Positions 21,814 to 33,920 of a DNA stretch of 64,000 bases are shown here, one piece after another (position 1 is the first letter of the stretch; every line of letters begins with the position of its first letter). The DNA lies in NCBI RefSeq assembly GCF_958298935.1, contig NC_084932.1, positions 7,853,501-7,917,500 on the forward strand, read 5' to 3'. The position numbers and the translations under genes were made by a program. This stretch comes from Phragmites australis. Taxonomy: Eukaryota > Streptophyta > Magnoliopsida > Poales > Poaceae. Under the pieces are notes generated by a model. That model worked only from the letters and a program-made list of their open reading frames with translations, searched no databases and was not told the origin of the DNA.

Positions 21814-24800
21814 TGGTAACCTGCGCCCAATCAATTCGATTGCTCGCGCATTCTCACGGTTCGTATGCCAACGAATCCAACTAAAAATTCCGTCTTTTTC
21901 TTGGGTTTGGGCGGTGCAGATCCGGTTTTTACTGCTGCAGAATCGGCAGGGGAAGACGCGCCTGGCCAAGTACTATGTCCCGCTCGAGGACTCGGAGAAG
22001 CACAAGGTCGAGTACGAGGTGAGAGATGGGCGTGGATCAGAGCTAGTTCGTCCCAGTTCTTGATCTTTTTGTTCGGTTTCTTGATTTGGTTTCTTGCTGC
22101 CCGCAGGTGCACCGGCTGGTGGTCAATCGGGACCCCAAGTTCACCAACTTCGTCGAGGTAACCCGGGTTTTCTTGATTTGGGATTGATCGTAATGGCCTG
22201 TGCGATTCTTCTTTTTCGACAGAAATGGTCTGTTAGGTTGTGGCATCATGTAGGTGAAGTTATGGGAGGTGGAACTACTGAATTTTTGTGAGTGTGAGGA
22301 GCCTTGTAAATAAGCGATCAGTTCCATTGGTGCGCAGACTCTCTGATCTGTTGATCTAGAAACAGGGAATCATGTTGTTCATATTTGTCTTGGGGGGGGG
22401 GGGGGGTGATTAGGTAGCTGAAGACAGAGAATGCAAGAATAGATTTATGTTAATTGACTGGTGTGAGTGATATATGCTTTATGGAAATGTTCTTTTTGGT
22501 CAGGGCATTGGTCTCTTTGTGGACATTTTGTTAAGGCTGTAAACTAGTGGTTTGATTTGAGGATATATCTGGTTATCCAACATAACTTAGTGTTGGTCTG
22601 TTGGATCACCCTTTGATTTCAGATAATCCAAGATAACCTTAGATAGTCGTCGTTTCACTGATCCTATCGTTAGATTTGCTGATTGTTTATCAAGCAACAA
22701 TATTGTCACCAATACAAGCTTCACATATGGGGGATATATTCATTTTGGTGCAAACAAGTTCTGCAAAACGAAAAAAGAAAAAATTGGCGTGACAAGCAGG
22801 GTTGGCTTTGTAGTTTATACGTTGTAGTGAAACCTGCACAACATGCTAAGTGGAAAGCATAAAACATGTTTCTGACTCAAGTATTGGTTATATCTTTTGT
22901 TGAGCCACATGAATCTTGACTTCTACAATTACTTTACTTTTTCCTACTAATTTTGAATTTTGCTTATGCAGTTTCGCACACACAAAGTTATCTACAGGAG
23001 ATATGCAGGGCTGTTTTTTTCAATGTGTGTGGATATAACTGATAACGAGTTGGCATACTTGGAATGCATCCACTTGTTTGTTGAGATATTGGACCATTTC
23101 TTCAGCAATGTCTGCGAGCTAGATTTGGTTTTTAACTTTCAAAAGGTAAACTTTTATTTCATATACTACTGTAGCTTGTAAGCTTTATTTCTTATGACAC
23201 AATGATGATATTTTTATGTGTATTAGATGAAAAACACAATTTGACTAAGCCGTAGACTTGTTTACATTTACACTTATTCTTAACAGTTTTTTCCATAATA
23301 AAAAAATATACATATATGGCCTGTGGTGTTGACTTGTTGTGTACCGGACTCCTAGCTGACAAACAAATATCATCAGTTTGTCACCATATAGCATTGCAAG
23401 TTATATTTCACATGAAAGAGTTGTACCCCGAATCCCTGATGGCAGAAAATGACAATTAGTTTACCAGAACTCAGCTTACCAAAAACCAAATGTATAATGT
23501 AGCTGTTATGAACCTTGGTTTACAGTGGGGAACTACTGCAGAGGAGTCCAAACTCCAGATGATGTGTTTTGTCGGGGATTTGGGTCTCTATAAGAGAGGA
23601 ATAGAGTCAATAGACATGGACTGCGTACAGGAAAACTTTAAATGGGAGAAGGAAAATTAGCTCTATTCTTTTATTGCTTTAATAAAAAAGGACACATTTT
23701 CATCCCTTTCACAAGGCATGTATCCATTTACTCCTAAGAAAAGATCTTTAATTTTATAAACAAACAAAATGATGATAAACATATGAATTAATCAAATTAA
23801 TTCAAACCATAATAAAGGAAACTAACTGCTCATAAGCAGTAAATCATGATGCTACAGTAATCACACATTTGGGCCCATGACCATAGTAGTACCGGTAAGG
23901 GCCGTTTGGTAGAGATCTGGATTCTCCAAGAAAAGTTTTGGTTTTGGAGTCTCCCTGGAAACGTTTTTTGATGAATCAGAATCACCTCTTGAAATCGTTG
24001 GGCTAGTTGGCTGGATTCTGTTTCTTGAGAGAGGATGGTGGTGCAATTGACCACTTTGCCCTTGTGCTGTTTTGCTGTTTTTTTTTTCCAAGACGACATT
24101 ACAAAATACATACCTGGTCATGATTTTAATCAATTGGTGTACTGAATTTTGAAATGTGTCAGCTGGTGTCAATTTGCAATGGCAATTCGCAAAAGTATAA
24201 CCTTTTTCAGAAACAATGCCTGCTAGAATTCATCCCAACGATCCAGAATAGACTAGCATTGATTCAGATACCAGAATCACAACAAAATGCAAAATCCATT
24301 ATATGGACTGTACTTCCTCATATGTACTCATTGTCCCAAGACATAAACCATTTCTAGGGAGCCTAAACAATGTTCAGACTTAAACCATGTTCAGACGCAA
24401 TCGGTTCAGACACAATGTTGCAGAGTTGTGCACACCAAAGGTGCCTAAACGTGTAGCCACTCTGGCCTCCAAATTGGTTCTATCAAACAAGTTTAGACGC
24501 AGACGCTGGCGCTCGCATGGCATCCGCTGCAGCCGCAGCCCATGCTGCCCACAAACATTGGCCCCTTCGCTTGCATCCCCTGCCGCCCATGAACATCGGG
24601 CCCTTCGCACGTGCAGCCCCTGCCGCCCACGAACACCGGTCCCTTCACACGACCGTGCCGCCGCTACCCTTCGCCACTGATGGAAGAGGCTGTGGCCACA
24701 AAGATGACCATGGACAGGACGGACAGGCACAAGATGTTGACGCAGAACACGTCATCACTGCCTGCGACCACCGTGGCGCTGTCGTGGGGCTCGAACACCA

Positions 24801-27800
24801 TGCAACCGCCGGAGAAGCGGCGTGTGGAGGAGAGTAGACGCGGACACAACAGGTGGAGCAGAGAACGAGACGAGAAGCACGCTTGGGTGGTGGCCGACGA
24901 AAGGATAAGGCAGTGGCACAAGTGGGTAAATACAACCGAACTTGAGGAGGAGGTGCGTTGCAACTGAACCGATTCAACAGTGAAACTGTTGTTTGGGCAT
25001 TTCTCCGGCACACACATAAAACTGTGAAATGTTTCACCCGTTCCTGATAGAATTAGTCTGCCAAAACAGCTTTTGGTACCGATCCTCTAGAATCTGGCGA
25101 GAAACTGAAATGTTTCCTCTATCCAAACGCCCCCTAAATGTTCAGTTATTTCCCCAATCTGAAGTTAGTTAGCTTCTGTCATTACTTCCACTAACATATA
25201 TATCATAATTATTTGAAGGCTCTAATAGATGATAGCGTTCAGGGGTATGACATGATAATACGAGTGTTAGATATGACGCGTATGATATTTATGATGCACC
25301 TTAAACTGTAGAAATGTATCATTTGACCATAAAAAAAACCAATCTATGCTTCTTTTTCTTTATACTTTTTGAATCTATGCTTCTTTTTCTTTATACTTTT
25401 TGAATCCTTATTGATTTTTTTCATTTTATTATGGAGTTTTTGTATATTATAGGCCTCTGGTCAGACCTCAATCTCTGTATGTGCCACTAGAAAGCTGTTC
25501 TCATGCCACTCAGGTTCACATTTATCTGAAAATTGAAATTTGACAGTTCGGCAAGTGCGAATCCATGATGATGAATTTGTCATGGTGATCATAGTACTAT
25601 GGCAGTCTATTTGGAAAAATGCTATTGTTGGAATTGCAGTTCACTGGTAGTTTGGAGTGGTGAAAAAGAAAAAACGAGAGCAAAAATTTTTGGGGCTTCC
25701 ATATTAGTATATTACTCCCTTCGATTACAAATAGTTGTCAACTTTGATTTTACTATTCAAACTTTGACCTTAATTTCTCACAAATATGTGTGCAAATAAG
25801 TATATAATGTTGTGAAAGTACTTTTGATGACAGTTCCTGCAATACCTTTTTTCCTATGTTACTTAACCAAAATATTTTGAAAATTGTTGTTAGTTAAAGT
25901 TTGAATAGTAAAGTCAAAATTGTAAGTTATTTGAAAATGATGGTAGTAGCCCATCCAAACAAATTTAGAGGAAGGGAAAAGGAGAAGGTGAGAAGCTAGG
26001 AAGACAATGTTGTCAAGGGGTGAAAGGAGCCAGTGGAGCCGTGTGGCTTCACTAGATTAAAATTCAAGGGGGAGTGAGGAGATGACTAATATAATTGCTG
26101 TCTACAACTCCTAACGTTCTGAAAGGTTGCAGAAGTTTCACAAACTTAATGGAGATGAGGTGCATAAATTTCACAAAAATCAAACCCATTTCCCAAAAAC
26201 AATGGCAAGTTGGTCCGGAAACATACCAAGCAGGTATGTGGGAATTGGGATGGATCCATGTCGAGGAGGGTCCGGTCAGCAGTAGTGGCTAGATTTTGAG
26301 TTCTATTCTGTTCAGTGGGTAGAAAGATGAGAGATGCAGTAGGTAATGATGTGGAGAGAATATGAAGTGGGAGAGGTGGAACAGTGTGTTTTAGTAAGTC
26401 CAACGGTAGGGAATGTCATTTTCAAAAAAAAAAAACTGACAAGGTCAAAGTCATTGACTGGTCGGCCAAGTTGTCATAGTAGGATTCTCAAAGTGCAAAG
26501 CCCGAGCAGAATGAGAAAACTTTGCTGTTTCCAGTGGCATAATTTAAATTGAGGTATGACTTGGTGGTATACAACAAAAAAATTTGCCCCTCGGAACTTG
26601 TTAGATGAGTTAATCAACCATTTGTATCTGTTTGATTTAGCTTCATGTGTGCATTCCGTTTATCTCATTGATTTCCACCAGATGTTTGCCCTCTTTACCC
26701 TTCTGTTTAAAATCAGAATTTCAGAATAGGACGCATGAACCGTTAATTATGTTACATGCATCTTTCTTCCAGATATTTTGATAATCAATATGATATTTTT
26801 GATTTATTTTACACGTTACCAATTCTTAATTTTCTCTTTGTATTGAAGGTTTACCTGATACTAGATGAGTTTATTCTTGCTGGAGAGCTGCAAGAAACAA
26901 GCAAAAAGGTATACATAATTGTTCTCTTTTCTTTTTGCCGTGCTTTTTCTGCTACAACTCACGGGACCTACCTGTCACAATTATATCCTCTCCGTATATG
27001 ATAACTTTATAGAGTAAATTTCAGAACTACACCTATGTAGTCCTTGCTATCGCAAAACTGCACTTTTGAGCACACGTTTCAGAAAACTTAACATACTTTT
27101 GCGCACTCATGGGTTTGTGAAAATAATATAGAAAGTATGTGTAGTTCTCTGAATTGTGTTCGCAAATGCGTAGCTTTGAGATAGTAAAAATTACACAGGG
27201 GTAGTTCTATGAAATTTACTCAAATTTATGTCAGTTTCGACTGTTCCAAAATGTGCCTGATTTAGCTCGAATAAGGAATGTTATGATGAACTAGCTTTTG
27301 CTTTTATTTCCATGTTTGTTCCGGTATATGCTTGCCTATGGGCACCCAATTTTTTTTATTATAAATATGTGTTCAACTTCTTGACTCTGACCTTTCCATA
27401 TCTTTTCATGAGTTGGGATGCACTTGGGCTGAAGTTCATCCCAGTGTTTTCTTTGCAATGTGCGGGCTGATACTAGGGCTGCATTTATTACCTTAATTTA
27501 GTTGAACCCAAAATTGCAAATTAGAATATAATAAATACATTAAGATCCAAATGACACGTGCCTCATTGTTCCAGATTTTGTTCTTTTATGTAGTCAATCA
27601 GAGGTTATCTTCTGGCTTTATTCTACAGTATCTAACCACACATCTCTAAAACTAGTGATGTTTCTTCACTTCGCCTTGAAATCTGCAGGTCCACTGGGTC
27701 GCAAGTTTCACACTGTAAGCTAAAATGTGGATAACCAACTTGTATAATGTACTGAAAATGCTGGATATGCTCTTTATGTCTAAAGTAACACGGTTAATGG

Positions 27801-28066
27801 TCGATATCCTAAGCAAAAAGTATGTACAAGTAACTTTTGTAACACACTGGGGGTGGTTGCATGAGCTCATGGGGAGGATTCCTCTGGGATTTTTGGATTT
27901 AGTTCCTAGAAATCTGGATCTAGATCCTCCTATCAAAAGTCCTCAATTTTCTGCACATGGACTTTTTTGTTTAATCATCGATAATTAAGTAACCATGATC
28001 AACAACCCTTGTGTAATTTTGCAGGCAATAATTGAGCGAATGGGTGAACTGGAGAAGCTGGAATGA
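21814..28066 (+). CDS. AP2S: AP-2 complex subunit sigma (clathrin adaptor small chain), 6 coding exons
   Basis: Encodes the small core subunit of AP-2, which recruits cargo and clathrin at the plasma membrane for endocytosis. Coding exons: 21814-21816, 21920-22018, 22107-22157, 22972-23145, 26849-26908 and 28025-28066. All junctions are GT-AG and the sum is 429 bases, 142 codons plus TGA, the normal family length. Exon 1 is the ATG alone, directly followed by GTAACC; exon 2 begins [19 protein letters not shown]. Residues known from structures to bind acidic dileucine signals are present: R15, A63, L65, V88, N97, V98 and L103. Compared with the usual plant sequence as I recall it, the differences are conservative (L5, M69, Q108). 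Intron 4 is 3.7 kb and carries transposons and tandem repeats; intron 5 carries a MITE. No stop or frameshift is visible, so this is the one gene here that I expect to be functional. Confidence 0.97.
22392..22406 (+). repeat. Poly(G) tract in AP2S intron 3
   Basis: Fifteen consecutive G inside the 814-base third intron. Length is likely to vary between individuals or through sequencing error. Confidence 0.9.
24547..24662. repeat. GC-rich minisatellite, about 40 bases x 3
   Basis: Three degenerate units (24547-24584, 24585-24624, 24625-24662) each run GCCCANNAACAN, then GGNCCCTTC, with the first two closing in CCCCTGCC. It lies inside the intron transposon next to the gene-like segment. Confidence 0.75.
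24664..24846 (-). pseudogene. Possible captured gene fragment encoding a membrane-spanning segment
   Basis: On the minus strand one frame reads [14 protein letters not shown], then [10 protein letters not shown], then [20 protein letters not shown]. This is a short soluble stretch followed by a plausible transmembrane helix, with GC-rich third positions as in grass genes. It lies in the middle of the intron transposon, which encodes no transposase. I do not recognise the protein family. It could be a Pack-type captured exon or a chance frame in GC-rich DNA. Confidence 0.35.
25341..25402 (+). repeat. Perfect 31-base tandem duplication in AP2S intron 4
   Basis: AATCTATGCTTCTTTTTC, then TTTATACTTTTTG, is repeated without a mismatch at 25341-25371 and 25372-25402, which implies a recent replication-slippage event. 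Confidence 0.9.
25715..25946. mobile_element. Stowaway-like MITE in AP2S intron 4
   Basis: A 232-base element flanked by TA (25713-25714 and 25947-25948). The left end CTCCCTTCGATTACAAATA and the inverted right end CTACCATCATTTTCAAATA pair, and the pairing extends through TTTACTATTCAAACTTT on both arms. The CTCCCT start and TA duplication are hallmarks of Stowaway (Tc1/mariner) MITEs. Confidence 0.85.
27012..27221. mobile_element. MITE in AP2S intron 5
   Basis: A 210-base element with long inverted arms: GAGTAAATTTCAGAACTAC at the left, and an inverted right end GAGTAAATTTCATAGAACTAC. I could not define a clear target duplication, so the superfamily is open. Confidence 0.75.
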
Positions 28067-31000
28067 GAATGAACAAGAAGAGGCAGCCCGTACCTAATTA
28101 TTATATTCCATTTGTACAACTTTTGTAGCTGTTGTGTTTATTTTCCTTGTTCTTCATTGGGCATTTCACCGGTTGACAGTTTGAGGAAGACCCATTATGA
28201 CATTTTCTTTGGAGGCTAATGTGAGATTGGTCGCCAATTGCAATGAAGTTTTCCGCACTCTTCTGATGAAGTTCATGCTTGTTTTCTATTGTTACATTCA
28301 GGGCGCTGCATTGTGGTGGCCAAGATGGGCTGTAGCCCCTTAGGGTCTAACATTTTTTTTTTTATAGTATATTTTAGATCTGATCTTTTATATTTTATTG
28401 ATTCGCCCTCCTTACCTAGATAGAGTCTATTTAGCTTCACCGGTCCTTTTTAAATTTTGGTCCAAGCAATTTCGGTCCAAGCTTCGTCACTGGTTGCATT
28501 GCCTTGTTTTTTTAGAGTCACCATTGATTGCATTGCTGACTAGCTGTGGTATACACGTGGCAAGTAGACGGTTTTAATCCATGTCCTGTCACTTTTTTTG
28601 CTTTTACTCTTTTAAAAAATTATATTTAAATTCACAAAGTTTGGCGAAAATTTTCCCTGAAATTTTCAGTTACCAACTGTAACTGAATTTTTGTTGGATT
28701 TGAAAATGTATTGAACGAAAATGTTAATCTAGATGCAGCATTAGCTACTTTTTTGCTTGCCCTTTTCTGAAACTTTCAAACCGAGCAGTTCCAAGTTTCG
28801 GACTCCAACATTCAAATTGGTATTGAGCACTTCCAAATAAAATTTTGAAGTTCCAATCAGGAATAATTGAACACTACCGATTCAAACATTTTTAAACTCT
28901 CAAAATGAGGGAGCCACTGAGGGAGCGAGCCACTGCCTCCACCCGCCACCACCAATTGTCGCAAGCATCCGCACAGATCTCTCTGAACTGAAGAAGCTGA
29001 CGAAAGTCGGCATGAAGTGTCGCGTGTGACAAAAATCGGCATCGGGAAACCGGAACTGCTTGATCGACCGATTGCTTTGTTGCTGCTTCGTCAGTTTGAA
29101 GGTCCTGCTGCAAAAAAGTTAACTAATAAATTAGAAAATCATTTTATTTGGTATTATGACCATGATGCATTTTTTGTTTTTATTACATCACTATGAATGA
29201 CTTTCCGCTAAAATAAAGTCTCCAAAGTCTAGAATAATATGTCAATGCACTTATGGCGGCTATTGGTCGTGACGTGAGTATGGGAACGAATTTGGACGAC
29301 CTGGTCGATGAAATGAATATTCTGAAATGAATGGGGTGTCAACCCAAAGGCTTTGCTGTAGCACAGAAAATCCCTTGCGGCGACCAAACAACATAGCTAG
29401 CACCAAAAGTCAAGAAAGGCCGGTAGAACAAGACTACAAAAATCAAGATGAAAAATTAATTATATGCTTTATCTCAATTCTCAAAACAAAAACACAATAA
29501 ATGGTAGTGGACTGGATTGTTTCATTGCCAGAAGATATTACATTAGGATAATTGTTAGCTAGAAGCAGTGACAGGATCTAGAGTCACCGAGTCGATAGCT
29601 CTTTTTCTCTTTCTTTCTTCTCACTATATTGTTGGATATGATCTCTCACCCTCTCTCCCTAACGTATCCTAACTGATGGACCAAGTCTTGAGAGGGAATC
29701 CGTCACAAATGTGTTTTGATAGGAAATGCAAGCAACAGTCCTGATTGCGGTCCTACGTCGTGCTACGCCAGATAAATAGGGGTGTAGACATCTCATGACT
29801 ATGCGATACCGATGAGGTTAAGCTTACGCCACACACTAAAAAACCATAATACGATGAACAGGGCGTAGCAGCAAGGCAAAGACTACCGTCATCGTTGTCG
29901 CCATTGCACCGACGTGCCTTCATCGGTAACTGCTTCACCAACACGTACTGCTGCATCAAGTCGGCGACATTCATCTACCGACATGATTATCCTCTTCAAC
30001 CTCATCTAATGGTGTTACCGAACAACGATATGTCCACATGCATCCACTCTTATGAGGTGTCTAATGCTAGGGCCACCTTTATGCTTTGATTAGATCAAAC
30101 ATTTGGCATTCCAGCCTAATTAGCCTCGGCTTAGATCCAATTAGGCTTAATTAGGTTCAGATGACCCCAATTTATGAACAATTAGGCTTAATTATGTTAA
30201 TTGGTGATCAATTAGCTCTAATTATTCCCGGTTTTTGCCTCGGATTACAAGCTTATGATCATGAATTAGTCCTTCCTTATGCATGTATGTGTCTTTGGAA
30301 ACTTATTATTTTGATTTGGGGGAAAATGGGCTCAGGTTGGGTCAATCGTGTCTCGGTTTGGGGCCAATGGACACGATTTTGGCTCGGTTAGAACTTAGAA
30401 GGAGGTAATTTGAGGGGGAAATTATGAACCCTAATGAAAACCAAAATCTCCCCCCCCCCCTCACACCCCCGAAACCTCAATCCAAAACCCTAATGCAAAA
30501 TCCCTATTTTTGAACCCGAGAATTGAAGTGAGAGGGGGGGGGGGGGGGGGGGAGGGCGGACTTACGTTTTACCACCACTTGTGGATGATGTACGACTACC
30601 AGAGCTCCTTTCCTTATCTGGTGGGTGCCTCCCTCCTCAAGTTGTTCATCGCATGCGTATTCCTCATGTCTGATACCCTCGCGCTTCTGCCGCTCCTCAT
30701 GTACAAGCGTTGGGGCTTCATCTTCATGCTGTGCACGGTGGTATCCTTGGGCGTCACCATGAAGGTGCTCGATGGTTCGTTGCGCGACCTCTGTCGCACA
30801 CCCACACCAGTGAGCACCCGCACTGTAGTGCCTTGTCTCGCTCCCTCTTCCTTTTCTTTCTCACTGGCAGCGATGCATTGCCGGTTTTTTGCTCGACCAC
30901 CTCACATTCTCTCCCCCATGCTTGCGGTTGTGGCTGTTTTGGATGAGAGACAAGGGAGTGATGCTAGGGTTAGGGCTGAGGGTGCCGACCGATAGTTTTG

Positions 31001-31088
31001 TTCCAGCGAAACCGGTGGTGGATCATCATATGGGATCAGACGGCTAGACTTCGCGCGAGATGTGGTCCAACGTAGGATTTTGCTGGGC
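28067..31088. other. AP2S 3' UTR and low-copy intergenic DNA
   Basis: The AP2S 3' UTR probably covers the first 200-300 bases (TTTGTACAACTTTTGTAGCTG and onward). Beyond that I see no coding frame until about 30570. A C-run (30451-30460) and a run of 19 G (30534-30552) flank a short AT-rich stretch. Between 30110 and 30240 the words TTAGGCTTAATTA and AATTAG recur. Confidence 0.4.
30570..30775 (+). other. Exon-like segment encoding two hydrophobic stretches, unrecognised
   Basis: In one frame the sequence gives YHHLWMMYDYQSSFPYL, then VGASLLKLFIACVFL, then LALLPLLMYKRWGFIF. Two hydrophobic stretches are separated by polar residues. Third positions are mostly G or C, unlike the surrounding AT-rich DNA, and the frame is uninterrupted for about 70 codons. 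After KVLD the sequence GGTTCGT could be a splice donor. I do not recognise the family and no other exon is seen nearby, so this may be a gene relic or captured exon. Confidence 0.35.
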
Positions 31089-32693
31089 TGTTGTAGCATC
31101 TAGCCCCTAGGTAAGTGGTAAGTGTTTCAATGATTAAGGACAATCGTATAATTGTGACTAACATATGTGAAAAAACTAAGTTCACAATGATCATATGTGT
31201 ATTCTTGGTCCCTTATGGAATTCTATTGGACGACCAAATGACATTTGCATCAAAATTAAGGATCTTGTAGTTCTAAGTGTTACAAAGTGATGAAGGACAC
31301 TTAGTAGTTATAGGTTCCTTTTTTAGTCTTTTGATCTTATTATAAAGAGGAGCTAAATATTGTAGCTTGACCTAGTTGAGTCTAGACTTAGTTGGATGCA
31401 CACCTATGAAATTCTATCACTAGGTAGCTCAAGAAGCCTATGAGTGAGAAGTCAAAAAGTTAGAGATGAAAGTTGACTGAATTGGATGAGACTCAGAAAA
31501 ATTTTTCTCACTTGATATCCGGTGTTAGACTGATTATACACACCGGAGCAATTTAATGTTCTGCGAAGAAATGTATTGACCTCACCAGATGGTTCAGTGA
31601 TAGAAGCAAAAGCACACCGAAGTATTTAACAAAAGGGTTGATTTTTGAAGAAAATTGAAGTTAAGTACATCAGATGATCCGGTGTTAAAAGAGTGTGAAC
31701 ACCGGAGCATTTAACAAAGCATTGAATTTTTTTTAGAGGAGAAGAAATTCAAGGCACTAGATGGTCCAATGTTAAGGAGTTTAACACACCGAGCATTATT
31801 CTAACTTGGTTTGTCGGTGCAGGGAGATATGAACTCACCTAATGATCTGGTGTAGTGACTTGAAGATCACTAGAGCAATTCAGGCAACACCTACTGACAG
31901 CTAGCAGAGCCAGCTTTGCAAAAAGGAAACACATCAGATTATCCGGTGTGTACAAGGTTGTGTACATCGGACCATCTGGTGTTCACAGAAAGTTTGGGTG
32001 GTAAGCCAATGTCTATATTTGTACCTCTAGCCTATATATACCACCTTACCCGGTTTCATTCATCTCTGGTGCAACCTAGAGGAGTTCATACACTATGTGT
32101 GTCACCAAGAAGTAAGGAAGAGCACTTGAGTTAATTTTCAAGTTCTTTATGCTTCAAGAGTAGCGAGTGAATGAAGCAATTAGCTTGTTACTCTTGGTGG
32201 TTGGCAACACCTAGCCGGTCTTGGTGGTTGGAGGTGTTTTCGGTGAGCTTTTGGAGTTCTTGTGGGGGTCACAGGAAGAGCTTGTACTTTGTTTGATGCC
32301 CGCCAATCTAGAGAGGGAGAAGTGACAATCGCTAGTGTGGACTTGAATTTTGGTGACTCAAGGAGGAGCGATATTCTTATGTGGATGCTCCAACGAGGAT
32401 TAGGGGAGAGTGGCAACTCTTCGATACATCGGGAAAAAATCGGTGTCCTCCTTCGCTACTCACTTACTTTCCTACAATTTACTTCACGCATTTACTTTTA
32501 TGCAAGTTTCAATTCCGCATTTACTTCTGAGTTATTTTCTTGCATGTTTGTTTGATTTGTTCTAGCTTTCTTGCTCAGGTAGTAGTTTTTTTTCTTTATC
32601 TAGGTTAAAGTTGCTATTTGTTCTATAAATCGAGAGAAGTTAAAATTTGATTCGAGGCCTATTCATTCCCTCTAGGGTCATTAGATTATTTCA
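31089..32693 (+). mobile_element. 5' LTR of a copia (SIRE/Maximus-like) element
   Basis: The start is about TGTTGTAGCATCTAGCCCCT, with GTAAGTGTTTCAATGATT soon after, a standard opening of this LTR class. It contains many CACCGGA...TCCGGTG-like motifs (31510-31980), a TATA box (CTATATATACC, about 32032), and ends near CCCTCTAGGGTCATTAG. A tRNA-Met primer-binding site follows. The left edge is judged by similarity and no target duplication could be checked, because the 3' LTR is absent. Confidence 0.65.
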
Positions 32694-32695
32694 AT

Positions 32696-32707
32696 TGGTA
32701 TTAGAGC
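32696..32707 (+). other. Primer-binding site for initiator tRNA-Met
   Basis: TGGTATTAGAGC has one difference from TGGTATCAGAGC, the sequence complementary to the 3' end of initiator tRNA-Met used to start minus-strand synthesis in plant copia elements. Confidence 0.85.
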
Positions 32708-33920
32708 CTCATGCTCTTGATCGGATTAAAATCCTAGAATAATGGCCCAAGGAATAGTGGCAGCGTGTAAAAATTCAAGGGAAAGACTTTTGCCTATTGG
32801 AAGGTTTGAATGGCGAGCTATCTTGAGTCAATTTCTTCTGAATTTTGGCTTGCCACCTCCATTGGGTTTGATCAACCATTTTCCGAGCTACAAGTTAGGT
32901 GGAATGCAAAAGCTTGAAATGCTATATTTGAGGGAATTAATGAAGTGGTCTTCTCAAGAGTGAGGAGTAAGGAATTAGCTCATGATATTTAGACTAGACT
33001 TTGTGAAATTCATGAAGGGTCTAAGAAAGTATAGGAGGAGAGATATCATTTGCCAATGAATACTCTCAATCAATTCAAAATGTTTCCTAATGAGCTATGC
33101 AATGACATATACTATCGCATGAATATACTTGTGGAACAAATCAATTCTTTTGAACTAACTCAATTGTCTTAAGGAGACATTATTTGTAGGATATTGATAG
33201 TGCTTCCCAAGCCACAATACAATATTGTCAACTCTCTTCTTCATGAATGGGATATCAATGACATGACCATCACCGATATCATTAGGAAGATAAGAGCCCA
33301 TGAGACGTTCTTATTGGGTGATCAAGAAGAATCTTCAACCAAGAAGAAGCTTGCTCCCAAGGCAAAGAGTGATAAGAAGAAGAAGAAGATCAAGCTTCCA
33401 TCATCAAGTGAAAGTAATAAAGATGATGATGATAATGACTCTGACTCTAACACTGAGCTTGCTCTTCTCATGAGAAGAACTACAAGAATGATCTGTAAAT
33501 TAACAAGAAGGGCTACAACAATGACCCAAAGAAGAACAAATTTCTTCCAAAGAAATTTGATAAGTTCGGTAGCAAAGAGAAGAAGATGTGCTACAATTGT
33601 GGTAAACTTAGCCACATGCCATATAATTGTCCTCATCCCAACATGAAGAGCGAGAATAAAGACAAGAAAATTGAAGAAAATGAGGATGAGGACAAGCACA
33701 AGAAGAAGAGCCAAGACAAGCACACAAAGAAGAAGTTCTTCAATAAGAAGGGTGGAGGCCGCAAGATATATATTGTTGGTGAATGGGTCTCTGGCGAAAT
33801 ATCAAGCAAAGACTCAAGTGATGATAAAGATAATGATTTCGCAGGCCTCGCCATCACCAATAAAGAACCACTGCTTCCACCACCACCTATGTGCCTCATA
33901 GCAAAAGGTAACAAGGTGAG

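Larger units (their letters stand above)
23899..25134. mobile_element. PIF/Harbinger-like DNA transposon in AP2S intron 4
   Basis: A 1,236-base element starting GGGCCGTTTGGTAGAG. The right end inverts to GGGGCGTTTGGATAGAG. It is flanked by a TAA duplication (23896-23898 and 25135-25137), which fits the TWA preference of PIF/Harbinger elements. No transposase is present. The centre (about 24510-24970) is strikingly GC-rich compared with its AT-rich ends and the intron around it, and may be captured host sequence. Superfamily assignment rests on duplication length and terminus only. Confidence 0.75.
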
